Below, piece after piece: positions 49,834-59,797 of a DNA stretch of 64,000 nucleotides. The stretch's first letter is position 1, and each line of letters begins with the position of its first letter. Position numbers and translations under genes: made by a program. The stretch is from assembly GCA_001936135.1 (NCBI GenBank), contig CP012814.1, forward strand, positions 62,001 to 126,000, written 5' to 3'. The notes beneath the pieces are model-generated. The model had not been told where the DNA came from and searched no databases. It worked only from the letters and a program-made list of their open reading frames with translations. The DNA comes from Saccharomycopsis fibuligera x Saccharomycopsis cf. fibuligera. Taxonomy: Eukaryota > Ascomycota > Saccharomycetes > Ascoideales > Saccharomycopsidaceae.

Positions 49834-50706
49834 TTTTGAATTAGCCGCAAAATAATCATAATATGGTATCGAATAAAAACGCTTATCGCTTTGCAATGAT
49901 GAGCAATATCTATAGACGAAAACTTCTATTGATGATGGTGATGGTGATGGTGATGGTGCCAGAGTGTCCGAGTTTCTTGTGTTAAGAATATGTTTTTGAA
50001 ACACCCGCGCTAAGCGCCATTCTGTTAACGGCTCTGCAATGCTGAGAGAAAGCGATGAAATCAGGGGTTACCCGAGGCCTTTGCTAGTGTAGCACGTCAA
50101 GGCTGGGAATTTAACTTAATTTAATTTAATTTACATTGATTTACAATTAACTGACGTCTCCAGCTGCTACAGAAGTCACTTTGGTAAACGATAACGCGAT
50201 GCACGAAAGGAAATCGTTTATAACATATATTGCTTGCTAGCGGGTGTAATTATTTTATTGTATTTTTTTGTTTATTTTAGTTGTTTTACTAAATTTTTTT
50301 TTTTTTTTTGTTGTTTCTGTCAGTCACAATCAAGTGACAGTGGAAAAAGAAAAATACCACAACGACCTCAACGGTCGAGCGAAAAGATATCTATATACAA
50401 AATAAAAATGTGTCTGCCAACCACGGATGGCAGACTTTATCAGGATAGGAGAGGAGAGCACTTGGCCCCGGAAATAGAAATAAAAAAAAAAAATAAATAA
50501 ACTGAGAACAAAAGATATTAAAAACCAAAAACGAGGAAGAAGTATAAAAAAGAAGTAATAAAAATAAAGATAAACATAAAAAGCCGGGAAATCATCATAA
50601 ATAAAAAATTATTAAAATGCAGTTACTATAATCTGCACAAATCAAGAAAGAAAAAAGGTCATCATTAAAAAAGGATTTGTTGCACCAAAGAACAAATAAA
50701 ATCAAT
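49834..50706. other. Promoter of the OCRL-like gene and 3' flank of the 50.7-kb gene
   Basis: A (GATGGT)n repeat at about 49931..49957 and TTTAATTTAAT repeats near 50115..50135. T run near 50295..50309. No gene. Confidence 0.5.
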
Positions 50707-51474
50707 TCACCCAAAAGGTGAACTGACCTTGAATAAGCTCTGCTGTTGTTGTTTTGTGTTGCTGAGTTCTGCATTTATGGTGTCTTGTTCACTTTGGTAG
50801 GCAATACCGTATTTTGTGAAGTCTATTGTTGGACATTTGACCACCTGGTTACGACTTGGGATTTTGTTGGAAAGCTGATTGGTGACTAGCAACTCGTGCA
50901 AGGTTTCTGGGTTGCTTTTGAACACCAGCTTCAAATGGCCTAACTTCACAATATCACTTTGAACCTTCTGCTTCTGACTGTATAGCAAGTTTAGGGTGGA
51001 GCATAGAGTAATGTAGTCCACATTATTTTCTATAGAGTCGACAGTAGCGGCGGTTGTGTTTGAAGTGGTACTGATAGTTGTATGAGTAGCAGTATCACTG
51101 GCGGCTGCCTTTGTGTCCACATTAAGGTTCACTTTTCTCTTTGGCTTTCGTTTAGCTGACAGTTTTCTGCGATTAGCCACCACCAGTGGTTCGCTATTCT
51201 CACTATGTTCACTGCCGCTGCCGCTGCTGCTGATTGTCGCCTTGTCGTTGTTTGTATTGTAGGTGTAAGAAGTCAAAGGGTGATCCAATGAGTTATTGGA
51301 ATACGATAGTGGCGAGTCGGAACATGAGGAAGGAGGAGGAGTAAGCTTTTCTATAAGCTTCAGTCTCTTCTTCGCAGTGTATTCCTGGTTTATTGACTCG
51401 AGATCAAGTTCCCCATGAAGGCGCTTCTTTTTGAAGTTGTCTGGGGATGGAACAATATGCAATGTTGCCGCCAT
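50707..51474 (-). CDS. Unrecognised basic, partly disordered protein (possible nuclear regulator)
   Basis: 255 residues that I cannot assign. Residues 1..45 are charged with two basic clusters (FKKKRLHGE, KKRLKLIEKL). 45..100 are Ser/Asn-rich, with TPPPS and SP sites that could be CDK targets. A strongly basic patch RRKLSAKRKPKRKVN (about 108..122) looks like a nuclear localisation signal. The C-terminal 90 residues are ordered: a helix TLCSTLNLLYSQKQKVQSD, then KIPSRNQVVKCPTIDFTKYG. This end is the likely conserved domain. The promoter side is almost 2 kb long, as for regulated transcription factor genes. Clean frame. Function unknown. Confidence 0.75.
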   Translation of the reverse strand: MAATLHIVPSPDNFKKKRLHGELDLESINQEYTAKKRLKLIEKLTPPPSSCSDSPLSYSNNSLDHPLTSYTYNTNNDKATISSSGSGSEHSENSEPLVVANRRKLSAKRKPKRKVNLNVDTKAAASDTATHTTISTTSNTTAATVDSIENNVDYITLCSTLNLLYSQKQKVQSDIVKLGHLKLVFKSNPETLHELLVTNQLSNKIPSRNQVVKCPTIDFTKYGIAYQSEQDTINAELSNTKQQQQSLFKVSSPFG

Positions 51475-53449
51475 TGTTTAAAAATAGATCACTGTGATAA
51501 AGGGACGAAATATAAACAAACAGGTTGCTAACCCTTGCAAAAAATATATTTCTGGAAACGAGCAGGCACAAACAGATTGTCAACAGACAATTCAAACAGG
51601 TTTTGTTAATAAGTTACTGAAACAAGAAACGCTTTATGGGCAAGAAGTCGACAGCGGCCACAGGGTGGCAAACAAGAAAAAGGGATAAGTAGAAAAAAGT
51701 GGAAAAACAGAAGAATTAGCCGCCGACAGTAACTGAATCAACATACAAGATGAAACGAAAAAGTATGAATGGGAAAGAACTTTTGTTGAGAAAGAAACTA
51801 ACCCTTGTGTTTTGAGGTGCTGTGAAGTAATGTGGTGTAGTGTTGGTTCCACTAGTTCATCCAGTGCAATAGTATTGGGTGGGTGGTGTGTTATTATTGG
51901 TGTTGTTGTTGAAGTAACACGAAAATAAAAATATTTTTTCTGGAAATCAGAATTTGAAAAATTGCCGTCAGAGGAAAAACCAAAACTAGAAAAAACTCAG
52001 CGCACGCGGGCGGCGTCAGACATCCACGGGCACTCGACGGTGGCGGTGGCGGTGGCGGTGGCTCGGGTATAAGCAAGGAGGAAGAGGATAGCAAGACAGA
52101 AAGCAGCCTGTGGTATATATCAGTGAAGATATACACAGAGGATGGGGAGGATGGGAGGGATAGACAGAAGACACTGAGTAGTGAATAGTGAAAAGAGAAT
52201 CGAGAAGAAGAAAGAGAAGGAAGAAGTAGGGGATGGGGGTATTGACAATTGTTGTTGTTCTGAGGATAAGCGACAGCGGCAACTGTTGTTTATGGGAGGG
52301 CGGGCGGTGTATGTGGCAGCAACTGTGGATTTAGGCGGAGATTGAAATTTCGCTGAACAGCGAAAAAAAAAAAAAAATAAAAAAATAAAAAAAGTGAAAT
52401 TTCACTGTCAACAAACTTATCAGAAACTGCGCCGATCGTTTTCACTTCTTTGCCGTATACTTTGCTGACACTTTTCCTTCATGGTTACGCGGCGATGGTG
52501 AGCTTTTAGGGGGTGAGTACGAAGTCTTGTCCATTACCCGCCTCTACATAACTTAATGCTTAATTCGGTATGTTTATGCTTTTGAATGCAGTTATCATCA
52601 TATTTGTCAGCTGATCAGAAACTGAGCAGGTTCTGTCCAAGTCTTAGCTACTTCTACGCTGCACTGCTTCAGCACCCAAAGTGAGCCCATAGCCCGAGTT
52701 TACACCAGCTTCTTCTATCTTGTGATTGTCATTTCGTATCCTAATTCAACGACAGACGATATATAAAAAAAAAAAAAAAAGAAAGAAAAAAAACAGTAGC
52801 AATGCTGTTTTTTTTTAAACAACATACCCTTGGGTACAAACTCGTCAACAACATGGTCTATCTCTGTAGAGTCTCTTTCCTGATTACCTGCTTGACAGGA
52901 ATGTCCCAGTCTGTTGGTGCATCACGATATATGTCACATGGGTTGTGTCAAGTTTGCTTATGTAATATTTCACTTTGCTGCAGCTCATCGGCGATTTTCT
53001 GTTTTTGCAGCTTTGCTGCTTGCGCTTGATTGCCGCAGCAGCAGCAGCAGTAGGAGCAGGCAGCTAGCAGCTATTAGTCATAGTGCCAGTTTCGCTTCTC
53101 TCCACCCACTACAGTATACTGTGACTCAAGCACTCTGTCTTTTTTTTTTTCTCCTTTCAACAACCCTGGTCATTTCTTTTTTTTTTTTTTTTTTTTTCAC
53201 CTCTTAGTCATAAATTTTCACTTGCTTATTTTTGTTCTCTTCTTCTTTTCTTCCACTTTTCAACAAAGTAGATATTTTAGTCACCTCTTCTAGCTTAGCT
53301 ATATATATATCCTACTTTTCCCCTTCTTATCATTGCTGGTGCGCATCATTGAAATATTTCTTTTTGTCCCACATTTATTTATATTCACTGCGCCTCTATA
53401 GCCCATTACTCACTACATCACCTACTACAACAATAATTACAGTTAAAAA
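51475..53449. other. Two-kb intergenic region between divergent genes
   Basis: The longest gene-free stretch outside the repeat zone. Contains purine-rich DNA (52075..52235), a (GGTGGC)n stretch (52040..52062), a GCA repeat near 53035..53050, A/T runs near 52360 and 53170, and a Gcn4-type site (53122..53128). Short open frames show no protein character. Confidence 0.5.
53122..53128 (+). promoter_or_regulatory. Gcn4-type site TGACTCA upstream of homocitrate synthase
   Basis: Perfect TGACTCA, 322 bases before the LYS21 ATG. Gcn4 activates amino-acid biosynthesis genes through this site in yeasts. Confidence 0.6.
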
Positions 53450-54793
53450 ATGAGTACCGCTCCAGAAAATAATGGCTTCAAAAAAGTCTCTGAAGAACCA
53501 AAAGCTCCAGTGCAGGTGAATCCATACGGTCCAAATCCTGCTGATTTTCTTTCCAATGTTTCCAAATTTCAGTTGATTGAATCTACGCTTAGAGAAGGTG
53601 AACAATTCTCTAATGCTTTTTTTAGCACCGAAAAGAAAATAGAAATTGCCAAGGCTTTAGACGATTTCGGTGTTGATTATATTGAATTGACTAGTCCGGT
53701 TGCTTCTGAACAATCTAGAAGTGATTGTGAAGCTATTTGCAAATTGGGCTTGAAGGCTAAAATTCTTACACATATTAGATGTCATATGGACGATGCTAAA
53801 ATCGCTGTTGAAACCGGTGTGGATGGTGTGGATGTTGTCATTGGTACTTCTCAATTCTTGAGACAGTATTCTCATGGTAAAGATATGACTTACATTACTA
53901 ACAAAGCCATTGAAGTTATTGAATTCGTCAAATCTCATGGTATTGAAATCCGTTTCTCTTCAGAAGATTCCTTCAGATCCGATATCGTTGACTTGTTGAA
54001 CATATATAAAACCGTTGACAAGATTGGTGTTAACAGAGTTGGTATTGCTGATACTGTGGGTTGTGCTAACCCAAGACAAGTTTATGACTTGGTTAGAACT
54101 TTAAAATCTGTGGTTCATTGTGACATTGAATGTCATTTCCATAATGATACCGGTTGTGCTATTGCTAATGCTTATACAGCTTTGGAAGGTGGTGCCAAAT
54201 TGATTGATGTTTCCGTGTTGGGTATTGGTGAAAGAAACGGTATTACTCCATTGGGTGGCTTGATGGCTAGAATGATTGCCGCGGACAGAGATTATGTTTT
54301 GTCTAAATACAAGTTGCATAAATTGAGAGATTTGGAAAACTTAGTTGCTGAAGCAGTTCAAGTGAACATTCCATTCAATAACCCAATTACTGGGTTCTGT
54401 GCTTTTACTCACAAAGCTGGTATTCATTCCAAAGCTATTTTGGCTAACCCATCCACTTATGAAATCTTGAACCCTGCTGATTTCGGTTTGACTAGATATA
54501 TTCACTTTGCTCATAGGTTGACTGGTTGGAATGCAATCAAGACCAGAGTTGATCAATTAAATTTGCACTTGACTGATTCTCAGTGTAAAGAGGTCACCGC
54601 TAAGATTAAGAAATTGGCTGACATTAGACAATTGAATATCGATGACGTTGATTCTATCATTAAGGACTTCCACCAGGATATTTCTACTCCGCCAGTGGCC
54701 CCAACTAATGGCAACAAGGTTGAAGAAGATTTGGATCTCAACAAAGACGCTGCTGCCGAAGAACCAGAAGCTAAAAAGCAAAAGACTGCTTAA
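53450..54793 (+). CDS. LYS21: Homocitrate synthase
   Basis: The 447-residue protein catalyses the first step of lysine synthesis by the aminoadipate route: acetyl-CoA plus 2-oxoglutarate to homocitrate. Motifs: [17 protein letters not shown] (metal and substrate loop), [59 protein letters not shown] (HxH metal ligands) and [13 protein letters not shown]. All key residues are present. Length and order match fungal Lys20/Lys21. The C terminus ends EAKKQKTA; yeast homologs are partly nuclear and this basic tail could serve as a signal. Codon use is strongly biased, and CTG appears absent, which fits a highly expressed gene in a CTG-Ser yeast. A Gcn4 site lies upstream. Confidence 0.97.
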   Translation: MSTAPENNGFKKVSEEPKAPVQVNPYGPNPADFLSNVSKFQLIESTLREGEQFSNAFFSTEKKIEIAKALDDFGVDYIELTSPVASEQSRSDCEAICKLGLKAKILTHIRCHMDDAKIAVETGVDGVDVVIGTSQFLRQYSHGKDMTYITNKAIEVIEFVKSHGIEIRFSSEDSFRSDIVDLLNIYKTVDKIGVNRVGIADTVGCANPRQVYDLVRTLKSVVHCDIECHFHNDTGCAIANAYTALEGGAKLIDVSVLGIGERNGITPLGGLMARMIAADRDYVLSKYKLHKLRDLENLVAEAVQVNIPFNNPITGFCAFTHKAGIHSKAILANPSTYEILNPADFGLTRYIHFAHRLTGWNAIKTRVDQLNLHLTDSQCKEVTAKIKKLADIRQLNIDDVDSIIKDFHQDISTPPVAPTNGNKVEEDLDLNKDAAAEEPEAKKQKTA

Positions 54794-55253
54794 AAGTTTT
54801 CTGAATTGATGTCATGACTTTTTTTGTTTTATAATGGATTGTTTGAAGTAAAATAAAATAAAAAAAATTGGAAAATAATTAGTATTCTTTATTTATATTA
54901 GAAAAATCTGTACGTTTGGTTTTACTGTTCTATTGTTTTTTTGTGTTTCCAGTATGAAAGTTGTAGAGTCTTATGATTGTAGATTGAAGAAACATGTGAA
55001 TGTGCTTTGGTCGAATATAAGTTCTTGATGCATTGCTATTGTTCATTCTACAAGAGCTAACCATTAAAATTTTAATATGCAGTACATATATTTTTCACGC
55101 GAGGACCTGTTGTATCAATACAATATTTGCGGACCATGAATCCTGTCAAAGTATAAGTACCTTCTATCTATAGTTTGAAGGCTCAGTCTTTTAATTTCCT
55201 ATACAATTCCAAACAAAGAAAAAAAAAAATGCAAATGCCAGATGTACATACCA
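54794..55253. other. Convergent intergenic region
   Basis: AT-rich 3' flanks of LYS21 and the RRM gene; nothing recognised. Confidence 0.5.
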
Positions 55254-55982
55254 TCAATACCTTTTATTCTTATTCCTATTCTTCTTATTGCCATAAGTTT
55301 TCTTAGCTACCGGCTTGATCTCCGTTTGTGCTCTCTTCAACTGCACCGGATGCTGGCCAATATATTTGCCATTCATTTCTTTAAACGCTTTGAAATAATC
55401 ATCAGGATCAGAAAACGCTACAAATCCGTATCCTTTATTAGCTTTGCTTTTGTTATCAATGGGTACTCGCACTTTGGTCAATGATGGATAATTCATGAAT
55501 GCACGGTACAACAACTCGTCATTAGCGTCAGTACCCAAGTTGCCCACAAAGAGGCGGAAGTGGTTTGGGTCCCATTCTAGAAGGGTGGGATCTTGCCACT
55601 TCAGGTTACCAACTTGTCGTTGTACGGTTTTCTGATTTGCTGATTGTGTGTTATTGGTGGTGGTGAAGGTTGCTGCCGTTACTGTACTATTGATATTAGA
55701 AGTGGATGGATGCACATATTGGAAAGCTGGAGCAGCAATTCCAGAGACTGTTGGAGATGGCAGAGCACTGTTTCTATTGCTGTTGTTGTTGATATTGCTT
55801 GCCAGGCTCAAACTGATGTTGTTGTTAGGGTTTTTTTGAATTGGCGCGGAGGAGGCCATCGCGGTGTGAAGATAGCTGGCGGGCGCTCTACCGGCAGCCA
55901 ATCGCCGGTCGGAAGACCTCGAGTTGTTAACCTTGGTCTTTGGCTTGCTTACCCCCTTCGATCTACTGTCTCTGTAGCTCAT
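55254..55982 (-). CDS. RBM42-like RRM protein
   Basis: 242 residues. The C-terminal RRM is preceded by WQDPTLLEWDPNHFRLFVGN, a signature of the RBM42 family, and contains KANKGYGFVAFSDPDDYFKA (RNP1) and MNGKYIGQHPVQLKRAQ. A strongly basic tail (KKTYGNKKNRNKNKRY) follows. The N-terminal half is Ser/Asn/Thr-rich and disordered. RBM42 associates with splicing factors and hnRNP K in animals; its yeast role is not known to me. It diverges from BXI1. Confidence 0.88.
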   Translation of the reverse strand: MSYRDSRSKGVSKPKTKVNNSRSSDRRLAAGRAPASYLHTAMASSAPIQKNPNNNISLSLASNINNNSNRNSALPSPTVSGIAAPAFQYVHPSTSNINSTVTAATFTTTNNTQSANQKTVQRQVGNLKWQDPTLLEWDPNHFRLFVGNLGTDANDELLYRAFMNYPSLTKVRVPIDNKSKANKGYGFVAFSDPDDYFKAFKEMNGKYIGQHPVQLKRAQTEIKPVAKKTYGNKKNRNKNKRY

Positions 55983-56458
55983 TTCGGTTTTCTGTCGTGC
56001 TAATTTGTCTATATTCTTGAGTCTTTATCCTTTGAGTTTTCTCCTCTTGACTAGTTTCTCTTCAAGTACTTCTTTTCCCTAGAAATTATATAGTCATGTG
56101 ACCATATAGATGATCGATTAAAGGTCACCCTACTTTTTATCTCATCGCGGGTGTCAAAGGCTTAAAACTGCTCAAGTAGAGAAAGTGGCGCATCGCTTCT
56201 CCTGTGCGACGGATCAGCTAATATATTAATATATATTCAGTGCTCTACAACTTTTGCTGATTGCTCGCGGACCCGTTCAAGCATACACTATTACACGACA
56301 GCGAGAATTAGATCTGGACTACTTTATCAATACTGTTTCTGTTCGCTTTTCTTTTTTTAAAAAAAAAAAACACAAAACTACCCATTTCACATCAATTTTC
56401 CTTAACAGCATTCCCTTAAGCCACATACAACAAAAAAGTCGCACAACAATAACCAATC
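55983..56458. other. Divergent promoter, RBM42-like / BXI1
   Basis: AT-rich with a TATA-like tract near 56220..56235. No site recognised. Confidence 0.5.
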
Positions 56459-57238
56459 ATGAGTGCACCAGCTTACCAACCGGTCAACGCTCCTCCTAGC
56501 TACGTTGACAACCTTGTGGGTGGTGATAATAATACCACTTCCGTCAACGAAGACAATATCCCTGATGATTTCAAATACGACACTAATGTTGCTGGCTGCG
56601 AGCTCAGCATTAGACAGTTATTCATTAGAAAAGTCTACACTTTGTTGAGTATTCAATTGTTTGCCACTTTTCTTGTGGGATTTGCCATTAATGCTTCGGA
56701 TACAGTTCAAGAATTTGCTTTCCAAAACACCTGGTTGTTGATTGTTTCATTAATTGGCTCTTTTGCCTTCATGCTTGGAGCTTTCTTCAAGAGCAGATCA
56801 TATCCAGTCAATTTGATCTTATTGGGTGGGTTCACTTTGTGTGAATCTTATGCTATTGGGGTGGTAACCACAATCTATGATTCCAATGTAGTTCTTAATG
56901 CAGTGGTGCTAACTACTGTGTTGTTTGTTGGTTTGACCATCTTTGCATTTCAGACAAAATATGATTTCACTAGTTTGCAAGGTATCATGTTCTATACTTT
57001 GTTGGCTCTTTGTACTTTTGGGTTTTTTGGGATGTTTTTGCGTTTCTCATCTACAGTTGAGTATATTTACAGTATCATTGGCGCTTTGATTTTCTCAGTT
57101 TACATCATTATTGATACTCAGCTCATTATGAGAAAATTCCATCCAGAAGATGAAGTCCCAGCTGCAATTGGTTTGTACTTGGATATTATCAATTTGTTTT
57201 TGCACATCTTGCGTATTCTTTCAAGAGGCGATGATTAA
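56459..57238 (+). CDS. BXI1: Bax inhibitor-1 / LFG family membrane protein
   Basis: 259 residues with seven hydrophobic segments in the C-terminal 200, the fold of TMBIM proteins. The N terminus is Pro/Asn-rich and cytosolic, ending DDFKYDTNVAGCELSIRQLF, a family-typical entry to the first helix. The last two helices include IIDTQLIMRKFHPEDEVPAA, where the two Asp residues of the pH-sensing pair are expected. Baker's yeast Bxi1/Ybh3 (YNL305C) has 297 residues. The family forms calcium leak channels in the ER or vacuole and modulates stress-induced death. Confidence 0.95.
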   Translation: MSAPAYQPVNAPPSYVDNLVGGDNNTTSVNEDNIPDDFKYDTNVAGCELSIRQLFIRKVYTLLSIQLFATFLVGFAINASDTVQEFAFQNTWLLIVSLIGSFAFMLGAFFKSRSYPVNLILLGGFTLCESYAIGVVTTIYDSNVVLNAVVLTTVLFVGLTIFAFQTKYDFTSLQGIMFYTLLALCTFGFFGMFLRFSSTVEYIYSIIGALIFSVYIIIDTQLIMRKFHPEDEVPAAIGLYLDIINLFLHILRILSRGDD

Positions 57239-57862
57239 GCACTTTTACCTTTATTGAAAAAAAAAATGAAAAAAAAACAAACAAACCATGAAGCTTGAAG
57301 CGCACTGGTGAAAATATTATTACTCGTATCCATTCTCAAGTGGTACATATTACCTATATATACAATTAAATTACATTTATGAAGTCGGTCTTTAGGTTAT
57401 AGCATTTTGGCTGTCTCTTTTCCTGGTAGTTTACTACCGCATTGCTTTTTGTTACTGTGTTTACGGTTTTTACTTATATAGTTTAATTTTTTCTTTTTTT
57501 TTTTTGTCTTACTTTATTTTTGTTAACTAAATAGCTGTTTTATTGTTTATTTGTATTTACTCTATTAACCTGATCTTGGGTTTTCAAACTTTCTTGCTGC
57601 TTTGCTTAAAACTAAATATAAACGTGCGCATTAAAATTGATGCTTTTCTTTGTATGCCTTGGATGGCCTCAAAACGCTTCTGCGCACACAAAACAACATG
57701 CATAATGCTGCTGGCCGCACATTATCATTTCTTTGTGTAGCAAGATCTCAGGCACTTTTTAAGGCCATGAGTTCTACTATTTCTACAAAAAGAACTCAAT
57801 CTTTCTTCGAACTGAAAAATAACTTTTCCATCTTCTCATTAACAGTAACAATCACACTCACC
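57239..57862. other. Intergenic, BXI1 3' end and promoter of the AIM6-like gene A
   Basis: AT-rich; the open frame before 57863 has an in-frame ATG but lacks protein character. Nothing else. Confidence 0.45.
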
Positions 57863-59035
57863 ATGAAGAAGTACTCGTGCTTATGGATCGTTGTCAGCCT
57901 TTTGTTTCATTTTTCAAGCACTAGTGCTAGCTTAGTTGACGTCAAGAAAAGATCCAATATTGGATTTCCACAACTACGTTCGTCTATTGCACCACAAAGC
58001 AGACATGATGTAGCAGTTCAAGAGGTTGGTGAAGATGACGAGCACTGTGAAGGAGAATCAGATGAACACCACCACCATCACTTAGTTCACCACCCACACT
58101 ACCACACTCTTTTCCATAATTTCAACCACGAAATTTGTTATCCAAGAAACGCGACTGTGGCACATTTGAATAAGGGGAAAACTATTATCAATGTGAACTC
58201 AGCCAATGATGATGAAAAACAGTGGCCATTATTTGATGCTTTGGCTAAAGGTTTTAGAAGTGTTGAAACTGGAGTTTGGTTATTGGACTCTGATAATTAT
58301 GGGCAACAAAGTCAACTTTATCTTGGTAGAAATAACTTGTACTTGGCTCCTGATGCTAACTTGGAAAATTATTATTTGCAACCAATTGAAAAACTTATTG
58401 ATGAAGTTAATTGTAAAGAGCATCCATTAGGCGAAAGTGCATGTGATTTTAATGGTCTATTTTTTGATTCTCCTGAAGAAACTTTCTTTTTGTATATTAA
58501 GTTTCATACTGAAGCATCAAGTACTTACAAAGTGTTATTGACCAAATTAACCAGCTTGATTAATTCAGAATATTTAACTTACTATGATTATGAAAAGGAT
58601 GAATTAGTTAAAGGTCCAGTTACTATTGTTTTGACTGGAGAACAAATTCCATATGAAGAGATTGTTAGTGAAGAAGAAAATAGTTTCTTTGGTGACAATA
58701 AAAGATATGTTTTCATTGATGCTCCATTAGAAGAATTACCTCATCACGAAGAATTACATTTTGATTATACCAAACTTTCGGTAACTGCTGGTGCTTCATT
58801 GGAAAAAATTACTGGTAGCACTACATTTGGTAGTGTTGCTGGCGGCTTAACTGAAGAACAACAAGACGCAATCAAGTGCAAAGTTGAAGCGGCACATAAT
58901 TTGGGATTATTGGCAAGAGTTTATTATTTGCCGGAATATCCTAGAGTTACAAGAGGAATTATTTATGAGCAATTGATTGATAATCATGTTGATATTTTGA
59001 ATGTTATTGATAATGAAGCAGCTTATCATTTTTGA
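57863..59035 (+). CDS. AIM6-like PLC/GDPD-fold protein A, catalytic residues lost
   Basis: The ATG at 57863 gives 390 residues with a good signal peptide (MKKYSCLWIVVSLLFHFSST). A His-rich stretch DEHHHHHLVHHPHYH follows near 69..85. The rest aligns along its length with protein B (59798..61156). Where B has the phosphodiesterase motifs HSHNDYW, EADIW, VGHN and YIDIKPD, A has NSANDDE (112..118), ETGVW (135..139), LGRN and YIKFHTE. So the general acid/base His, metal-binding Glu/Asp and second His are all replaced. The fold motifs and frame remain intact, so it is a maintained pseudoenzyme rather than a pseudogene. An earlier ATG in frame (57650) would add an unlikely 71 residues. It converges with B. 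Confidence 0.88.
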   Translation: MKKYSCLWIVVSLLFHFSSTSASLVDVKKRSNIGFPQLRSSIAPQSRHDVAVQEVGEDDEHCEGESDEHHHHHLVHHPHYHTLFHNFNHEICYPRNATVAHLNKGKTIINVNSANDDEKQWPLFDALAKGFRSVETGVWLLDSDNYGQQSQLYLGRNNLYLAPDANLENYYLQPIEKLIDEVNCKEHPLGESACDFNGLFFDSPEETFFLYIKFHTEASSTYKVLLTKLTSLINSEYLTYYDYEKDELVKGPVTIVLTGEQIPYEEIVSEEENSFFGDNKRYVFIDAPLEELPHHEELHFDYTKLSVTAGASLEKITGSTTFGSVAGGLTEEQQDAIKCKVEAAHNLGLLARVYYLPEYPRVTRGIIYEQLIDNHVDILNVIDNEAAYHF

Positions 59036-59797
59036 GACTTTTTTTTCTTTTTTTTAAAAACGTTTACAGAATTCTGTCTTCTAATACAAGTTTGAATGTT
59101 TGCTGATAGTAAGTGAATGATTTTGAGTAATGTTTTTGTAATAGTGTAAGCGTGGCAAAGTAATCGGTTGTTTTTTTTTGTTTTCTTTCTGAATCAAGCA
59201 GTGAATGGGTGCCTTTTGAAAAATCTGAAAAATGCACGAAGCTGTGTTGAATTGTTACAAGTTATTATAGAAAAATCAAAAAAGATTTGGATCTGAAGTT
59301 GGAATTAGCGAGTAACAGAAACAAGTGCAAGACGCGTATAAAGGAGATGAGTGCAAGAGTGGTGTGAATAGATGCGTTTATACATGGATCTTAGGACGGG
59401 ACAGTTATTTTTAATAATTTTCTCATTTACTTGTTTTTATAATTCAATCAACCGCGAATATAAAGCAGAATTTTAGTTATACCTATAATTGTGGTTGGTT
59501 TGTCGTACGAGGAGAAGAGCCTACATACAGGAGGGGGAAACAGAACAGCCTTTGAATTTAGATATGTTTAGACATTGTAAAATGTTGTGTTTTTGGTTGT
59601 AGTCTTAATGTATTTCTGTATGTGAATGTTTGCATTTTTGTTCGAGATGACTCAGCTTTAACTTGATTTATAATTTTACTTGATTCGGCTTGGTTTAGTT
59701 CAATTAAAAACACTTGAAACGCACCTGATTTGGTCTAGTTGACTTTATTTGCTTGCCTCAATGGGAGCAGAAATATCAGTCACTAAAAAAAAAAATC
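59036..59797. other. Convergent intergenic region between AIM6-like genes A and B
   Basis: 762 bases of AT-rich 3' flanks; no gene or repeat linking the two paralogs was recognised. Confidence 0.5.

Noticed and set aside
49834-50004. N-terminal extension of the OCRL-like protein
   Set aside because: No ATG in the stretch; includes a GATGGT microsatellite and is not protein-like.
57650-57862. 71-residue extension of AIM6-like protein A
   Set aside because: Would bury the clear signal peptide; the ATG at 57863 fits secretion.
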